The notes: a model not told the origin generated them from the letters alone. DNA of 64,000 nucleotides from Pararhizobium sp. YC-54 (GCF_025847205.1 NZ_JAOYTH010000001.1:620001-684000); one strand, 5' to 3'. Shown: positions 53,324-63,057, counted from the first letter of the stretch. Made by a program: numbers and translations.

Positions 53324-55402
53324 ATGACCGACAGCAACGATCTCTTTTCAGCATTCCCCGAGGTGTCCAAGCCCGCGGCGGACCCTGTCGTGCCGAAACC
53401 GGTTGTTGCCACACCCGTCGCGGCTCCAGCGGTGGAGCAGCGCACCAACGCGACGCCTGCCCTGAAAACAGACAATGGCGACTACAACGCGTCGGCCATC
53501 GAAGTGCTCGAGGGGCTGGAGCCGGTGCGCCGGCGTCCGGGCATGTATATCGGCGGCACCGACGAAAAGGCGCTGCATCACCTGTTTGCCGAAGTCATCG
53601 ACAACTCGATGGACGAAGCGGTGGCGGGGCATGCCAATTTCATCGATGTCCATCTCGATGCCGAAGGCTGCCTGTCCGTTACCGATAACGGCCGCGGCAT
53701 CCCGGTCGAGAACCATCCGAAATTTCCGGGCAAGTCGACGCTCGAAGTGATCATGACCATCCTGCACGCGGGCGGCAAGTTCGACAGCAAGGTCTACGAG
53801 ACGTCAGGCGGTCTGCACGGCGTCGGCGTTTCCGTCGTCAACGCGCTGTCGGATATTCTCGAAGTCGAGGTTGCCCGTAACCGCAAGCTCTACCGCCAGC
53901 GATTTTCGCGCGGCATTCCGCAAGGGGGGCTGGAGGAACTGGGCGACATCCAGAACCGGCGCGGCACCAAGGTCAAGTTCCATCCGGATCCGGAGATTTT
54001 CGGCTCGCACGCGAAATTCGACCCTGCCCGGCTGTTTCGCATGGCGCGATCGAAGGCCTATCTGTTCGGCGGCGTCGAAATCCGCTGGTCCTGCGATCCC
54101 TCGCTGACCGAAGGCACCGAGACGCCCGACAAGGCCGTGTTTCACTTCCCCGGCGGCCTGAAGGACTATCTGCAGGCGACGATGGGCAAGGAATTCACCG
54201 TCACCCGCGAAATCTTTGCCGGCAAGACGGAAAAGACCGGCGGTCATGGTGCGCTCGAATGGGCAGTCACATGGTATGGCGGCGACAGCGTCGTGCATTC
54301 CTATTGCAATACCATTCCGACACCGGAAGGCGGCACGCATGAAGCGGGTTTCCGCATCGCACTGACCAAAGGCCTGAAGGCCTATGCCGAGCTGACACAG
54401 AACAAGCGCGCGGCGATCGTCACCACCGAAGACGTGATGATTTCAGCGGCCGGCATGCTGTCGGTGTTCATCCGCGAGCCGGAATTCGTCGGCCAGACCA
54501 AGGACAAGCTGGCAACCGTCGAAGCACAGCGCATCGTCGAGAACGCATTGCGCGACCCCTTCGACCACTTCCTCGCGGACAACCCGCAGGAAGCGGCAAA
54601 GCTGCTCGAATGGGTGATCGAGCGCGCTGACGAGCGCGTGCGCCGCCGCAAGGAAAAGGAAGTCAGCCGCAAGACCGCCGTGCGCAAGCTCAGGCTGCCG
54701 GGCAAGCTGGCCGACTGCTCGCAGAACTCGGCCGAGGGTGCCGAACTGTTCATCGTCGAAGGCGATTCGGCCGGTGGTTCGGCCAAGCAGGCGCGCAACC
54801 GTTCCAACCAGGCGATCCTGCCGCTGCGCGGCAAGATCCTCAACGTCGCCAGCGCCGGCCGCGAAAAACTCGGAGCCAACCAGCAGATCAGCGACCTCGT
54901 GCAGGCGCTCGGCTGCGGCACACGCAGCAAGTACCGCGAGGAAGACCTGCGCTACGAGCGCGTCATCGTCATGACCGACGCCGACGTCGATGGTGCTCAC
55001 ATCGCCTCGCTGCTGATCACGTTCTTCTACCAGGAAATGCCCGAGCTCGTCCGGGGCGGCCATCTCTATCTGGCCGTGCCGCCGCTCTACCGCATCACCC
55101 AAGGGGCAAAGACGCTCTATGCCCGCGACGACGCACACCGGGTGGAGTTGATGGAGACGGAATTCAACGGCCGCGGCAAGATCGAGATCGGCCGCTTCAA
55201 GGGTCTTGGCGAAATGATGCCGGCGCAGCTCAAGGAAACCACGATGGATCCCTCCAAGCGCACGCTTTTGAAGGTCGCCATCGACGAGGTGGATTTCGAA
55301 GGCACACGCGAAGCCGTCGACAACCTGATGGGCACCAAGGCAGACGCCCGCTTCCGCTTCATCCAGGAACGTGCGGTGTTTGCGGAAAACCTGGACATCT
55401 AG
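53324..55402 (+). CDS. parE: DNA topoisomerase IV subunit B
   Basis: ATPase subunit of the chromosome-decatenating topoisomerase. GHKL ATPase: DNSMDEA, TDNGRGIPV, GGLHGVGVSVVNAL; transducer domain; TOPRIM with EGDSAGGSA (about residue 478) and MTDADVDGAH (about 549). 692 aa and lack of a GyrB-type C-terminal insertion favour ParE. About 45 residues rich in Pro/Ala/Val precede the ATPase domain, usual in rhizobia. The ribosome site is weak. A strong terminator follows. Confidence 0.95.
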   Translation: MTDSNDLFSAFPEVSKPAADPVVPKPVVATPVAAPAVEQRTNATPALKTDNGDYNASAIEVLEGLEPVRRRPGMYIGGTDEKALHHLFAEVIDNSMDEAVAGHANFIDVHLDAEGCLSVTDNGRGIPVENHPKFPGKSTLEVIMTILHAGGKFDSKVYETSGGLHGVGVSVVNALSDILEVEVARNRKLYRQRFSRGIPQGGLEELGDIQNRRGTKVKFHPDPEIFGSHAKFDPARLFRMARSKAYLFGGVEIRWSCDPSLTEGTETPDKAVFHFPGGLKDYLQATMGKEFTVTREIFAGKTEKTGGHGALEWAVTWYGGDSVVHSYCNTIPTPEGGTHEAGFRIALTKGLKAYAELTQNKRAAIVTTEDVMISAAGMLSVFIREPEFVGQTKDKLATVEAQRIVENALRDPFDHFLADNPQEAAKLLEWVIERADERVRRRKEKEVSRKTAVRKLRLPGKLADCSQNSAEGAELFIVEGDSAGGSAKQARNRSNQAILPLRGKILNVASAGREKLGANQQISDLVQALGCGTRSKYREEDLRYERVIVMTDADVDGAHIASLLITFFYQEMPELVRGGHLYLAVPPLYRITQGAKTLYARDDAHRVELMETEFNGRGKIEIGRFKGLGEMMPAQLKETTMDPSKRTLLKVAIDEVDFEGTREAVDNLMGTKADARFRFIQERAVFAENLDI

Positions 55403-55449
55403 CGCCAAGGCTTCGCAGACTGATTCAACACGCTGTAGAATTGATTCAA

Positions 55450-55484
55450 GTTTCCGCTCCAACTGACGGAGCGGAAACGATTTT
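55450..55484 (+). terminator. terminator after parE
   Basis: Perfect 11-bp stem GTTTCCGCTCC/GGAGCGGAAAC (55450-55460 with 55468-55478), then GATTTTCC. It is 48 bases past parE and 24 before the end of the convergent GNAT gene. Confidence 0.8.
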
Positions 55485-55507
55485 CCCCTGAGTAAACTGA
55501 CTCTGCG

Positions 55508-55963
55508 TCAGCCAAACACCTTTTCCATGAAAAGACTATACGGGTCCGGCTGGTAGGAACCGAACGGCCCGATTTCCACATAACCCGCCGTCTTGTAGAG
55601 GCCGATGGCCTCCGGCTGATAGATGCCGGTCTCAAGCCGGATCGCGGACAACCCGGCATCACGGCCGTGACCTTCGAGATGTTCCAGCAATTTCCGGCCG
55701 ATCTTCAGGCCGCGCGCCTGCGGATCGACGAACATGCGCTTGATCTCGGCGCTGCCGTCGCCTGCGTCCACCAAGGCGCAGCAGCCGGCGATCTTTCCTT
55801 CATGGCGGGCGACGAAGAAGGAAACGGACGGCTTTTCCAGCGTCGAGACATCGACAAGGTGATTGCTTTCGGCCGGATAGAGCGACTGCGCGTAGGCGTC
55901 GGATTGCTCAAGCAGACGCAGGACATCCGGTTGGCGTGGCGATTCTTTTTCAATGGTGACTGA
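55508..55963 (-). CDS. GNAT family N-acetyltransferase
   Basis: A 151-residue acetyltransferase: VARHEGKIAGCCALVD, the FVDPQARGLKIGRKLLEHLE acetyl-CoA loop, and IRLETGIYQPEAIGLYKTAGY. The latter form is seen in enzymes acting on small amines or amino acids; substrate unknown. GTG at 55963 has GAGGGA upstream and fits family length; the frame is open to an ATG at 56044. Confidence 0.87.
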   Translation of the reverse strand, partial: SVTIEKESPRQPDVLRLLEQSDAYAQSLYPAESNHLVDVSTLEKPSVSFFVARHEGKIAGCCALVDAGDGSAEIKRMFVDPQARGLKIGRKLLEHLEGHGRDAGLSAIRLETGIYQPEAIGLYKTAGYVEIGPFGSYQPDPYSLFMEKVFG

Positions 55964-56215
55964 CACTTGTCGATGTTCCCTCACAGATCGATTCAGCTGT
56001 TGGTGTCCGACTCTAGAAGCAGTTTTCCCGAAACGACAGACCATAATTCTCGCAGGCCCAAGGAACAGCTCTCACGCTGAGAAGCGGACAGAAACAATTT
56101 GTTTCGAATTCTTTGCCATCTCGCCTTACTTCCGGAGCAAACGGACACTTAGTTCGGCGAACTCAGTGTCGTTCTCCCGGGGAGCGATCTTCACCCAATT
56201 GGAGAAACATCCGCA

Positions 56216-56662
56216 ATGGTTCCTGCCCTGATCGTCATGACAATTCTCGGCTGCGACGACAGCGTCAGCCAATGCCACTACGTCTCGACGGTGAGCGGCA
56301 CCTGGCAGACGATTGCCGTATGCGATGCGGAATCGCAGAAGCAGTTGCCGAAATTCTCCAACGCCAACTACCCGGTGATCGTCGCTGTCTGCGAAACAGC
56401 CGGCGACAAGCTGGCCGATGCCAAGGATCCGGCACCCCTGCCGGAAAGCCAGCCGGCGCTCGATCAGGCACATGCCGTCACGCCCGATCCCGTGCCGGCG
56501 CCGCCCACCGCCGAACAGGAACAACCGGGCCTGCCGCGCCGGACGCTGGCGATGGTCACCGGTGCGCTGCCCGACGCATCGACGCTGCGCAACGCCGTGA
56601 CCAAACCCGTTCACTACATTGAGAACGGCTATTCCTGGGTGGCGCGCAAATTTACGAAGTAG
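56216..56662 (+). CDS. conserved rhizobial hypothetical protein
   Basis: I do not recognise a function. 148 aa; short hydrophobic start (VPALIVMTILGC) that is brief for a signal peptide, three Cys within the first 36 residues (GCDD, SQCHY, AVCDAES) and a fourth at VAVCETAG, suggesting disulfides in the periplasm. The middle is Pro/Ala-rich, the end basic. GGAG precedes ATG. The 252-base gap upstream shows no other gene. Similar short proteins occur in rhizobia in my memory, unverified. Confidence 0.65.
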   Translation: MVPALIVMTILGCDDSVSQCHYVSTVSGTWQTIAVCDAESQKQLPKFSNANYPVIVAVCETAGDKLADAKDPAPLPESQPALDQAHAVTPDPVPAPPTAEQEQPGLPRRTLAMVTGALPDASTLRNAVTKPVHYIENGYSWVARKFTK

Positions 56663-56665
56663 CCG

Positions 56666-57688
56666 TTACACCAATCCGGCAGCGATCAGACTTTCGGCAC
56701 TGGCCCGGATTGCCTCATCCCCTGAACGATGCTGCCACCCGAGCAGGCGCTGTGCCTTTTCGTTCGAAATGCGCGCATCGCGGCCAAGTTCGCGGACTAT
56801 CAGCTTCAGGCCGGGGTCGAAGCGCGAGGCAATTGCCGCCAGCCAGTTGGGCAGAACGAATTTGGGCAGCTTTCTGCCATAGGCCGGGAAATCGCGTTTC
56901 AGGACCTTGGCGATATCCTTGATCGACAGCGCCTCGCCGGCGATGATGAAACGCTCGCCGGCCGCCTGCGGGACCGTCATGGCGAGAACATGCGCCTCAG
57001 CCGCATCGCGCACATCGACGACCGGCACGCTGAAATCCGGCATGGCAGGATAGCGACCCTTCATCAGGCTTTGCACGAGGCCGACCGACGTGCCGGTTTC
57101 CACACCCAGGACAGGGCCGAGGATCATGCCTGGATTGATCACCGAAAGCTCAAGGCCGTTTTCACGGGCAAAGCTCCATGCGGCACGTTCAGCCAGCGTC
57201 TTCGATTTGTAATAGGGCGTGGCAAACGGCCCATTGACATCGGTCCAGTCCGTCTCCGAAAAGGGCGCCCTGCCCGGGCCATAGCTGACGGCAGCGATGG
57301 AGGATGTCAAAACCACGCGCCGGACGCCGGCCTCTTTCGCAGCCCGTAGCACCCGCAGCGTTCCCTCGCGCGCCGGCAGAATGAGGTCATCCTCGTGTTT
57401 GGGAATGCGCGAGGGAAAGGGCGATGCGGTATGGATGATATTGCTGGCGCCGGCAAAGGCAGCATCCCACCCGGCATCGGCCATGAGATCTGCGACAGCG
57501 AAGGAGAGCTTTCCTTGAGACGTGCCATCCACGGAACGGATCGCCGCCTCGATGGACTTCGCCTTTTTCAATGACCGCAGGGTTCCGCGAACCTCGTAGC
57601 CAGCGCGCAACAATTGCGCCGCGACATGGCGTCCGAGGAACCCGCCTATGCCGGTCAAGACGACCGGTCTTGTCGTATCGTTGTTCAT
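56666..57688 (-). CDS. extended SDR, dihydroflavonol-4-reductase-like
   Basis: A 340-residue NAD(P)-dependent oxidoreductase: VVLTGIGGFLGRHVAAQLL (Rossmann), TASPFPSR, catalytic Tyr/Lys in PYYKSKT, and INPGMILGPVLG. Relatives reduce aldehydes or ketones such as methylglyoxal; substrate unknown. ATG 57688 has GGGGGAAGAA upstream. It ends three bases from the convergent hypothetical gene. Confidence 0.88.
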   Translation of the reverse strand: MNNDTTRPVVLTGIGGFLGRHVAAQLLRAGYEVRGTLRSLKKAKSIEAAIRSVDGTSQGKLSFAVADLMADAGWDAAFAGASNIIHTASPFPSRIPKHEDDLILPAREGTLRVLRAAKEAGVRRVVLTSSIAAVSYGPGRAPFSETDWTDVNGPFATPYYKSKTLAERAAWSFARENGLELSVINPGMILGPVLGVETGTSVGLVQSLMKGRYPAMPDFSVPVVDVRDAAEAHVLAMTVPQAAGERFIIAGEALSIKDIAKVLKRDFPAYGRKLPKFVLPNWLAAIASRFDPGLKLIVRELGRDARISNEKAQRLLGWQHRSGDEAIRASAESLIAAGLV

Positions 57689-57797
57689 TTCTTCCCCCGC
57701 ACCCTGCCGCCTTGGTATCCACAAGCTACATGGTGAATTCGCCCCTGTGAGTCAAAGGGGGATGTACCGGTAACGGGTCAGCACGGCCGCCAAAAAG

Positions 57798-58937
57798 TTA
57801 GGCGGCTTCCCGTGCTGCAAGCAGCGCATAGTCACGGGCGGTCTGGCGCTGCTCGGCAATGGTCAGCTTCTCGATGATATCGGCAAGACTGCCGGACGCT
57901 TCCAGGACCCGGCTTCTGCCGCGCAGTTTCGACAATAAAGCCGCGGAAATCGTGGCTGTCACGGCCGCTGAACCAATCCGGTTTTCCTTGCGCCAGATCA
58001 GCACGGCCTCGGCAAACAGCGCGCTCACGTCGCGGCCAAGGCCCGCACTTTCGAACAGGGCCCGGATGGCATGGATGCGGCCGTCGGAGAGGATCGAGCG
58101 CACGCGCTTGTCGGCGACCGCCGACAGGTTGACCATGGCGGCTGCGAAAAAATCGATCTTGCCGGAGCACAATGCGTGCAGAAGGAAAGCCGGGGTCAAC
58201 CGTCCCGTCACCCGAAGATGCTCCACCAGATCGGGTATCTGATCGGCCTGCGCTGCCCCAGCCATGCCGACAGCGGCCCTGTCGCAGGCTTCGCGGGTGA
58301 TCCGCTCGACGCGGCGCTCGCCGATCGCTGCCTGCACGAGACCAAAGCCGGAGAGCGCCGCTCCAACCTTCTCGACCAGCGCATGACGGGCGTCGGCCGG
58401 TAGATCGTCACGGTCGAGCAGGGTGTTGCGGACCGACCAGAGATGGCCGAGCCGGTCGCTCAGGCGCTTCAACGTCCGGCAGGAAAACCGCGCCTGCTCA
58501 TTTTCGAGCAGGATCAAGACCTCTTCCTCGCCGCCGATTTCGGCGATGGCCGCGGCAACGGGCCGGGACATGGCCTGACGTGCAGCAATAACCGCACGGG
58601 TCTCCGGCGTACCCTTGGCAGCGAGATCGACAAGGTCCATATCGTTGAGCACAGGAGACCGCGAAATGACGGCATAGGCGGTTTCGGGCTGATCCTCGGC
58701 AAGCGACAGGATGATCGACCGGGGAATGCGCGCGCAATCGGCGACGGCTTCGGCGAGCGCCAAGCGGACTTTTGGCGAAGGATCGTCGAGAAGAAAGGTC
58801 ATGGCCATTTCGGCGGCATGCGCGTCGAGCGTATTCATTTCCGCGGCGACATAGGCACGGCCCAATGCGCTCGCTGCCCGAACCCGATCGCCTGTTTTTG
58901 CGGTTTCGACCCAACGAAGAAATGCTTGAATGATCAC
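57798..58937 (-). CDS. DUF2336 family protein
   Basis: A 379-residue all-alpha, HEAT-like repeat protein of DUF2336, common in alphaproteobacteria; function unknown. Repeats of the type LLDDPSPKVRLALAEAVAD and DLAAKGTPETRAVIAARQ are visible. No signal or membrane segments. GTG at 58937 has GAGGCG upstream. It is divergent from the CitE-like gene, sharing a 78-base promoter region. Scaffolding or signalling by protein contact is a guess from the fold. Confidence 0.8.
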   Translation of the reverse strand: MIIQAFLRWVETAKTGDRVRAASALGRAYVAAEMNTLDAHAAEMAMTFLLDDPSPKVRLALAEAVADCARIPRSIILSLAEDQPETAYAVISRSPVLNDMDLVDLAAKGTPETRAVIAARQAMSRPVAAAIAEIGGEEEVLILLENEQARFSCRTLKRLSDRLGHLWSVRNTLLDRDDLPADARHALVEKVGAALSGFGLVQAAIGERRVERITREACDRAAVGMAGAAQADQIPDLVEHLRVTGRLTPAFLLHALCSGKIDFFAAAMVNLSAVADKRVRSILSDGRIHAIRALFESAGLGRDVSALFAEAVLIWRKENRIGSAAVTATISAALLSKLRGRSRVLEASGSLADIIEKLTIAEQRQTARDYALLAAREAA

Positions 58938-59015
58938 CGACGCCTCACTACACACCAACCAGCCACATCATGGTGCTTCGTAAGTTAGCGATTAAAGGTT
59001 TAAGATTGGTTCACC

Positions 59016-59726
59016 ATGTCCGTTAACCGCTTCGAAATGACGCCGGTGATGCTCTGTGCGCCACCGGACGGGCTGATGCCGGACCTAGCAGCACTCGATG
59101 GCGCGACCGTCATCGTCGACATCCGGCAGGACTGGGCAACGCCGACAGCGTTTGAAGACGCGCAGGCGGTCATTGATCATCGCAGTGCAGCCACCGGCGC
59201 GACATTTTTCCGGGTCGGCATGCCGGACGATGACACGGGACAGGACGCGCTCACGCGGCTGATCGCGCTGCGCCCCACCGGGTTTGTGCTGTCCGGCTGC
59301 GGCGGCGCCGCCGATATCCAGCGTTTCGACGTGATGCTGCGGGTCGCTGAAGCCGAACACGGGATCGAACCCGGATCGATTGCCGTTTTCGCCGAAGTCG
59401 GCGAGCATTTGGCTTTTTTTGTCCCGCTGGCGTCCCTGCGGGACATTTCGCGGCGGCTGAAAGCCGTTATTTTCGATAGTGAGAGCTTTGCCGGAGCAAC
59501 CGCAAGCGAGGCCGTCAATACGGCTGCGTCAAGGGCTGGCGCGCCGTCTCTCCTTGCGCGCGCAGCAGCAGTCCTCGCTGCAAGGCAGGCCGGCATCGCC
59601 TGCTACGAACTGCTGCAGGACAACAGTGATGACGTGACGGCCACGCGCAAAATCGCCATTGTCGATGGCTTCTCCGGCGTGATCGCGCGCAACACGGCAC
59701 AACTGGCGGCGCTGCAAGTGCCGTGA
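59016..59726 (+). CDS. CitE/HpcH-like TIM-barrel protein, divergent
   Basis: A 236-residue protein that resembles citrate-lyase-beta/HpcH aldolases in part: GFVLSGCGGAADIQRFDVMLRVAE is placed like the PKv-xxxxDv region, and PGSIAVFAEVGEHLAFF like the iiET strand. The usual Arg and Glu/Asp metal ligands are not clear, so it may not be an active lyase. 236 aa is short for the family (about 290). No ribosome site is clear before ATG 59016. It is divergent from the DUF2336 gene. Confidence 0.6.
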   Translation: MSVNRFEMTPVMLCAPPDGLMPDLAALDGATVIVDIRQDWATPTAFEDAQAVIDHRSAATGATFFRVGMPDDDTGQDALTRLIALRPTGFVLSGCGGAADIQRFDVMLRVAEAEHGIEPGSIAVFAEVGEHLAFFVPLASLRDISRRLKAVIFDSESFAGATASEAVNTAASRAGAPSLLARAAAVLAARQAGIACYELLQDNSDDVTATRKIAIVDGFSGVIARNTAQLAALQVP

Positions 59727-59736
59727 GGCGCGGGCG

Positions 59737-60339
59737 TCAGCGTTTCGGCCGGAACATCTCGAATACGTCGCCAGAGTCGCAATAATCCATGTATCCCATG
59801 CGGCCGACCGGCCGAACCTTGGCCATGTCGAAACGTCCGTCACGGATCGCCTCGTCGCGAATGTGAATACCGACAACCTGGCCGATGACCACGTAGTTTT
59901 CCGAGAGCGTTCCGTCGAGCGCCTTGGGCTGGAATATTTCCGTCACCTTGCACTCGAGGGCCGCGTAAGCTTCGGCAACGAAGGGTGCCTGCACGAACTG
60001 CCCCTCGATGGCCGTCAATCCGGCAAGTGCAAACTCATTCTCGCCGTATGGCACGGGAGCCGAGGTGATGTTCATCGCCTCGCGGATATCGAAGCTGACG
60101 AAATTGGCGGTGAACTCACGGGTTTCCTCGATATTGCGAACCGAATCCTTGCGCCCGGACGAAGAAAACATCACCAGCTTCGGCGTGTCGCTGATGGCAT
60201 TGAAGAAGGAATAGGGCGCCAGATTAAGGCCGCCGCCCAAAGACCTTGAGCCGATCCAGCCGATCGGCCGCGGCGAAACGATGGCCTTGAACGGATCATG
60301 GGCAAGGCCATGCACGTTTTCTGCCGTGGCATAAAACAT
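59737..60339 (-). CDS. flavin reductase-like domain protein
   Basis: A 200-residue FMN-binding split-barrel protein: SPRPIGWIGSRSLGGGLNLAPYSFFNAISDTPKLVMFS spread over the first third, then KDSVRNIEETREFTANFVS. It probably reduces flavin or acts on a flavin-linked substrate. Its ATG overlaps the nitroreductase stop by one base (TGATG), so the pair works together, maybe one supplying reduced flavin to the other. Confidence 0.88.
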   Translation of the reverse strand: MFYATAENVHGLAHDPFKAIVSPRPIGWIGSRSLGGGLNLAPYSFFNAISDTPKLVMFSSSGRKDSVRNIEETREFTANFVSFDIREAMNITSAPVPYGENEFALAGLTAIEGQFVQAPFVAEAYAALECKVTEIFQPKALDGTLSENYVVIGQVVGIHIRDEAIRDGRFDMAKVRPVGRMGYMDYCDSGDVFEMFRPKR

Positions 60340-60923
60340 CAGGCGTCCTCGCCGACCCAGGTGACGATGTCGGCAAGCTCCGGCCGCGGCCGTTCCGTCG
60401 GCGGAACCTGCGGCGTGCCGATATGAATGAAGCCGGCGATCTTCTCGCCGGGCTGAACGCCGAGCAGCGGATAGGCCTTTTCGTCGAAGGCATACCATTC
60501 GGTGAGCCAGTTCGAGCAGAAACCAAGGGCGTTGGCAGCCATCAGCAGATTGAGGCAGACGGCACCGGCCGACATCACCTGCTCCCACTCCGGCACCTTG
60601 AAATGCGGCGCCGCCTTGCTGACGACCGCAACGACGACCGGCGCACGGGTCAGGCGGGTATTTTCCACCTTGATCATTTCTTCGGAAAGGTCTGGCTTGG
60701 CTATGAGCGCCATCTTCGCCAGCTCGGTGCTCAGGCGCACCCGCTCCTCGCCGCGATAAACGATGAAGCGCCACGGGGCGAGCTTGCCGTGATCGGGTAC
60801 GCGCGAGGCAAGCTTCAGCATCTCCTCGATTGCAGCCGTGTCCGGCCCGGGTCCGCCCATCTGAAAGGCCGGAATAGAGCGGCGGGTTGCCAGATAATCT
60901 CGCAGGCTGATTTCAGTTTTCAT
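60339..60923 (-). CDS. nitroreductase family protein
   Basis: A 194-residue FMN enzyme of the nitroreductase/YdjA group: [45 protein letters not shown] helix and GFIHIGTP. It uses NAD(P)H on nitro, quinone or similar compounds. It is translationally coupled to the flavin reductase gene after it. Confidence 0.9.
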   Translation of the reverse strand: MKTEISLRDYLATRRSIPAFQMGGPGPDTAAIEEMLKLASRVPDHGKLAPWRFIVYRGEERVRLSTELAKMALIAKPDLSEEMIKVENTRLTRAPVVVAVVSKAAPHFKVPEWEQVMSAGAVCLNLLMAANALGFCSNWLTEWYAFDEKAYPLLGVQPGEKIAGFIHIGTPQVPPTERPRPELADIVTWVGEDA

Positions 60924-61036
60924 CGCCGTCCATTTCCACTAGTTTGCCACCGCAGTTCGTCGCCAATACAGGCAGCCACGAAATCGCCATATCGGCGCTT
61001 CAAGTGGAGGCACACACTCAGGATGTCAACCACCTC

Positions 61037-62044
61037 ATGCGCATCAAAGCCGGTCACGTTCGCGCCGTTGTTACAGCGCTTGTTGTCATTGCTGCGGGCT
61101 GGCCGGGCCTGCGGGCGCAGGAGCTTGCCGACCCCTTCAAGAGTTTCCCTGCGATATCTGCTCCATCCAAGAAAATGCCGAAGCTCAACAGCTTCAATCC
61201 AGTGAGCCCGGATGCAGCGACGGAAGGCCAGACAGCAAAAGACATTCAGCTGGAAGCCCATCTCACCGCGACGGGCAAGCCCGTCGAACAGGGCCTCACC
61301 TGGCGCGTTTTCAGCCCTATTCCCGGATCCGACGGTAAACTGCCGCTATTGGCGACATCGGAAGGCGGATCGGCGGCTTTCCAGCTCATCCCCGGCGAAT
61401 ATTTCGTCAATGTCGCCTTCGGCCGCGCCGCAGCGACGCGCAAGATCCGGGTGGCGGAAGCCGGGATTGTTGAAAAGCAGGTGCTCGTTCTGGACGCCGG
61501 CGGCGTCATGTTGAACGCCGTATCCGGCAGCGATGTGCGGATTCCGCCCGGCGAACTCAGCTTCTCGATTTTTTCGGCCGATACCAAAGAAGACGGCGAA
61601 CGCGCGCTCGTGGTCGCCGACGTCAAGCCCAGCACGGTGATCCGGTTGAACACCGGCACCTATCATGTCGTTTCCAACTACGGTTCGGTCAACGCGGTGA
61701 TTCGCGCCGACATCCAGGTGGAAGCCGGCAAGCTGACAGAAGCGACGATCCAGCACCGCGCTGCCAAACTGACGCTGAAGCTCGTTTCCGAGCCCGGCGG
61801 CGAAGCGATCGCCGATACGGCCTGGTCGATCCTCACCTCCTCCGGCGACGTCGTCAGCGAAAGCGTTGGCGCCTTCCCGACACTGGTTCTTGCCGAAGGC
61901 GGCTATACGGCGATCGCCCGCAACAACGAGAAGATTTTCCAGCGCGATTTCACCGTCAAGGCCGGCGTCAATACCGATGTCGAGGTCCTGCTGAACGACA
62001 AGAGCGCGCAGCCCGCATCCGGCGCATCTGACGCACAGGACTGA
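61037..62044 (+). CDS. secreted hypothetical protein
   Basis: A 335-residue exported protein: signal peptide after ATG 61037 (VRAVVTALVVIAAG, cut near LRAQE). The rest is beta-rich, with about three repeats of a transthyretin-like or Ig-like layout (GEYFVNVAFGRAAATRKIRV; GTYHVVSNYGSVNAVIRADI; GGYTAIARNNEKIFQRDF), each a glycine turn and two strands. It suggests a periplasmic binding or scaffold protein. The start is uncertain because no strong ribosome site is seen. Confidence 0.75.
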   Translation: MRIKAGHVRAVVTALVVIAAGWPGLRAQELADPFKSFPAISAPSKKMPKLNSFNPVSPDAATEGQTAKDIQLEAHLTATGKPVEQGLTWRVFSPIPGSDGKLPLLATSEGGSAAFQLIPGEYFVNVAFGRAAATRKIRVAEAGIVEKQVLVLDAGGVMLNAVSGSDVRIPPGELSFSIFSADTKEDGERALVVADVKPSTVIRLNTGTYHVVSNYGSVNAVIRADIQVEAGKLTEATIQHRAAKLTLKLVSEPGGEAIADTAWSILTSSGDVVSESVGAFPTLVLAEGGYTAIARNNEKIFQRDFTVKAGVNTDVEVLLNDKSAQPASGASDAQD

Positions 62045-62051
62045 CGATAGA

Positions 62052-62894
62052 TCAGGATGCGGCCCTTTTGAGGAACCGGCGGCGCGGCGGCGCCATGCAG
62101 AACACCCCGTCATAGATTCGCGTCAGGATATCCTTACGATCCGCAATCGCGCTCAACTCTTCCCATGCAATCAGCTGACCGATACGCGACGAGATCGTTG
62201 TGCCGGAAAGCCTGCGGAACTCGCGGATCAACAGCGAGATACGCAATGTCATCGACACCTTGCTCGCCAGGTGAAACAGTCGGCCGTTCTGGCCTTCGAA
62301 ATAGATCGGAATGACGCTTGCCTTGGCGGCCTGGATGAGTTTTGCTGGAAACATCTTCCACGGAAGGTCCTCGGCTCTGCCAAATCCCTTCTTCGCCGTC
62401 GCGACACCACCGGCTGGAAAGACGATCAGCGTCACGCCTTCCTTCAGCAGGCGCACTGCCTCATGGCGCGTCTGCATGTTGATCGCCAGCGCCTCCTTGG
62501 TTTCCTCAAACGAGATCGGCAATGAATAGGGCGCCATCTCCGGCACCTTCAGAAGCTCGTTGTTGATCAGCACGCGGAACGGGCGGCCGAGCTGCTCGGC
62601 CAGCGACAGGACGGCAATGCCGTCGCCGATGCCGAACGGATGGTTTGCGACGATGACGACAGGCGTATCCGGCAAATGACGCGGCGGCCATTCGCCCTGG
62701 ACACGGACGCGCACGTTGATCAGTTCGAGCATTTCACCGAAAATACGATCGCTCTTGCCGACGATTTCGTGGCGCCACTTGTTATAGAGCCTGGCATAGC
62801 GGTTGCGCCCGGCAAGCCCTTCCATGGAGCGAATGAACCAGCGTTTCAGCCGTCGATCGTTTTCGTTGGCGTAAGACAGCTCTTTGAACTGCAC
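62052..62894 (-). CDS. lysophospholipid/ornithine-lipid acyltransferase-like (PlsC superfamily)
   Basis: A 280-residue acyltransferase: NHPFGIGDG takes the place of the NHx4D catalytic motif, and FPAGGVAT that of the second motif (EGTR/FPEG type). Close in type to hemolysin-like/OlsB-OlsA acyltransferases that make ornithine or phosphatidic lipids; exact substrate unknown. GTG at 62894 has GGGGAACACC upstream, a strong site; ATG at 62990 is an alternative that would add a basic 32-residue stretch. Confidence 0.82.
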   Translation of the reverse strand: MQFKELSYANENDRRLKRWFIRSMEGLAGRNRYARLYNKWRHEIVGKSDRIFGEMLELINVRVRVQGEWPPRHLPDTPVVIVANHPFGIGDGIAVLSLAEQLGRPFRVLINNELLKVPEMAPYSLPISFEETKEALAINMQTRHEAVRLLKEGVTLIVFPAGGVATAKKGFGRAEDLPWKMFPAKLIQAAKASVIPIYFEGQNGRLFHLASKVSMTLRISLLIREFRRLSGTTISSRIGQLIAWEELSAIADRKDILTRIYDGVFCMAPPRRRFLKRAAS

Positions 62895-63034
62895 GGTGTT
62901 CCCCGTTCCACAAAAGGTGCGCCCGAAGGGACGCAGCACAGGCTTTTTACCGGATTTGCGCTCCAACGGCAGTCCCTGCCGAGCACGCATGAACCGGATA
63001 GTCTGCCAATGTTACAGTTTTCTGACAGTAGACT

Positions 63035-63057
63035 AAGGTGTGGCCCGGCCACACCTT
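63035..63057. other. hairpin after thrS
   Basis: AAGGTGTGGCC and GGCCACACCTT (63035-63045, 63047-63057) pair perfectly just downstream of the thrS stop. No T run follows on either strand, so a standard terminator is not certain; it may protect the 3' end. Confidence 0.5.

Noticed and set aside
54443..55462. Minus-strand open frame opposite the parE 3' half
   Set aside because: Antisense shadow of parE; no ribosome site and no domain.
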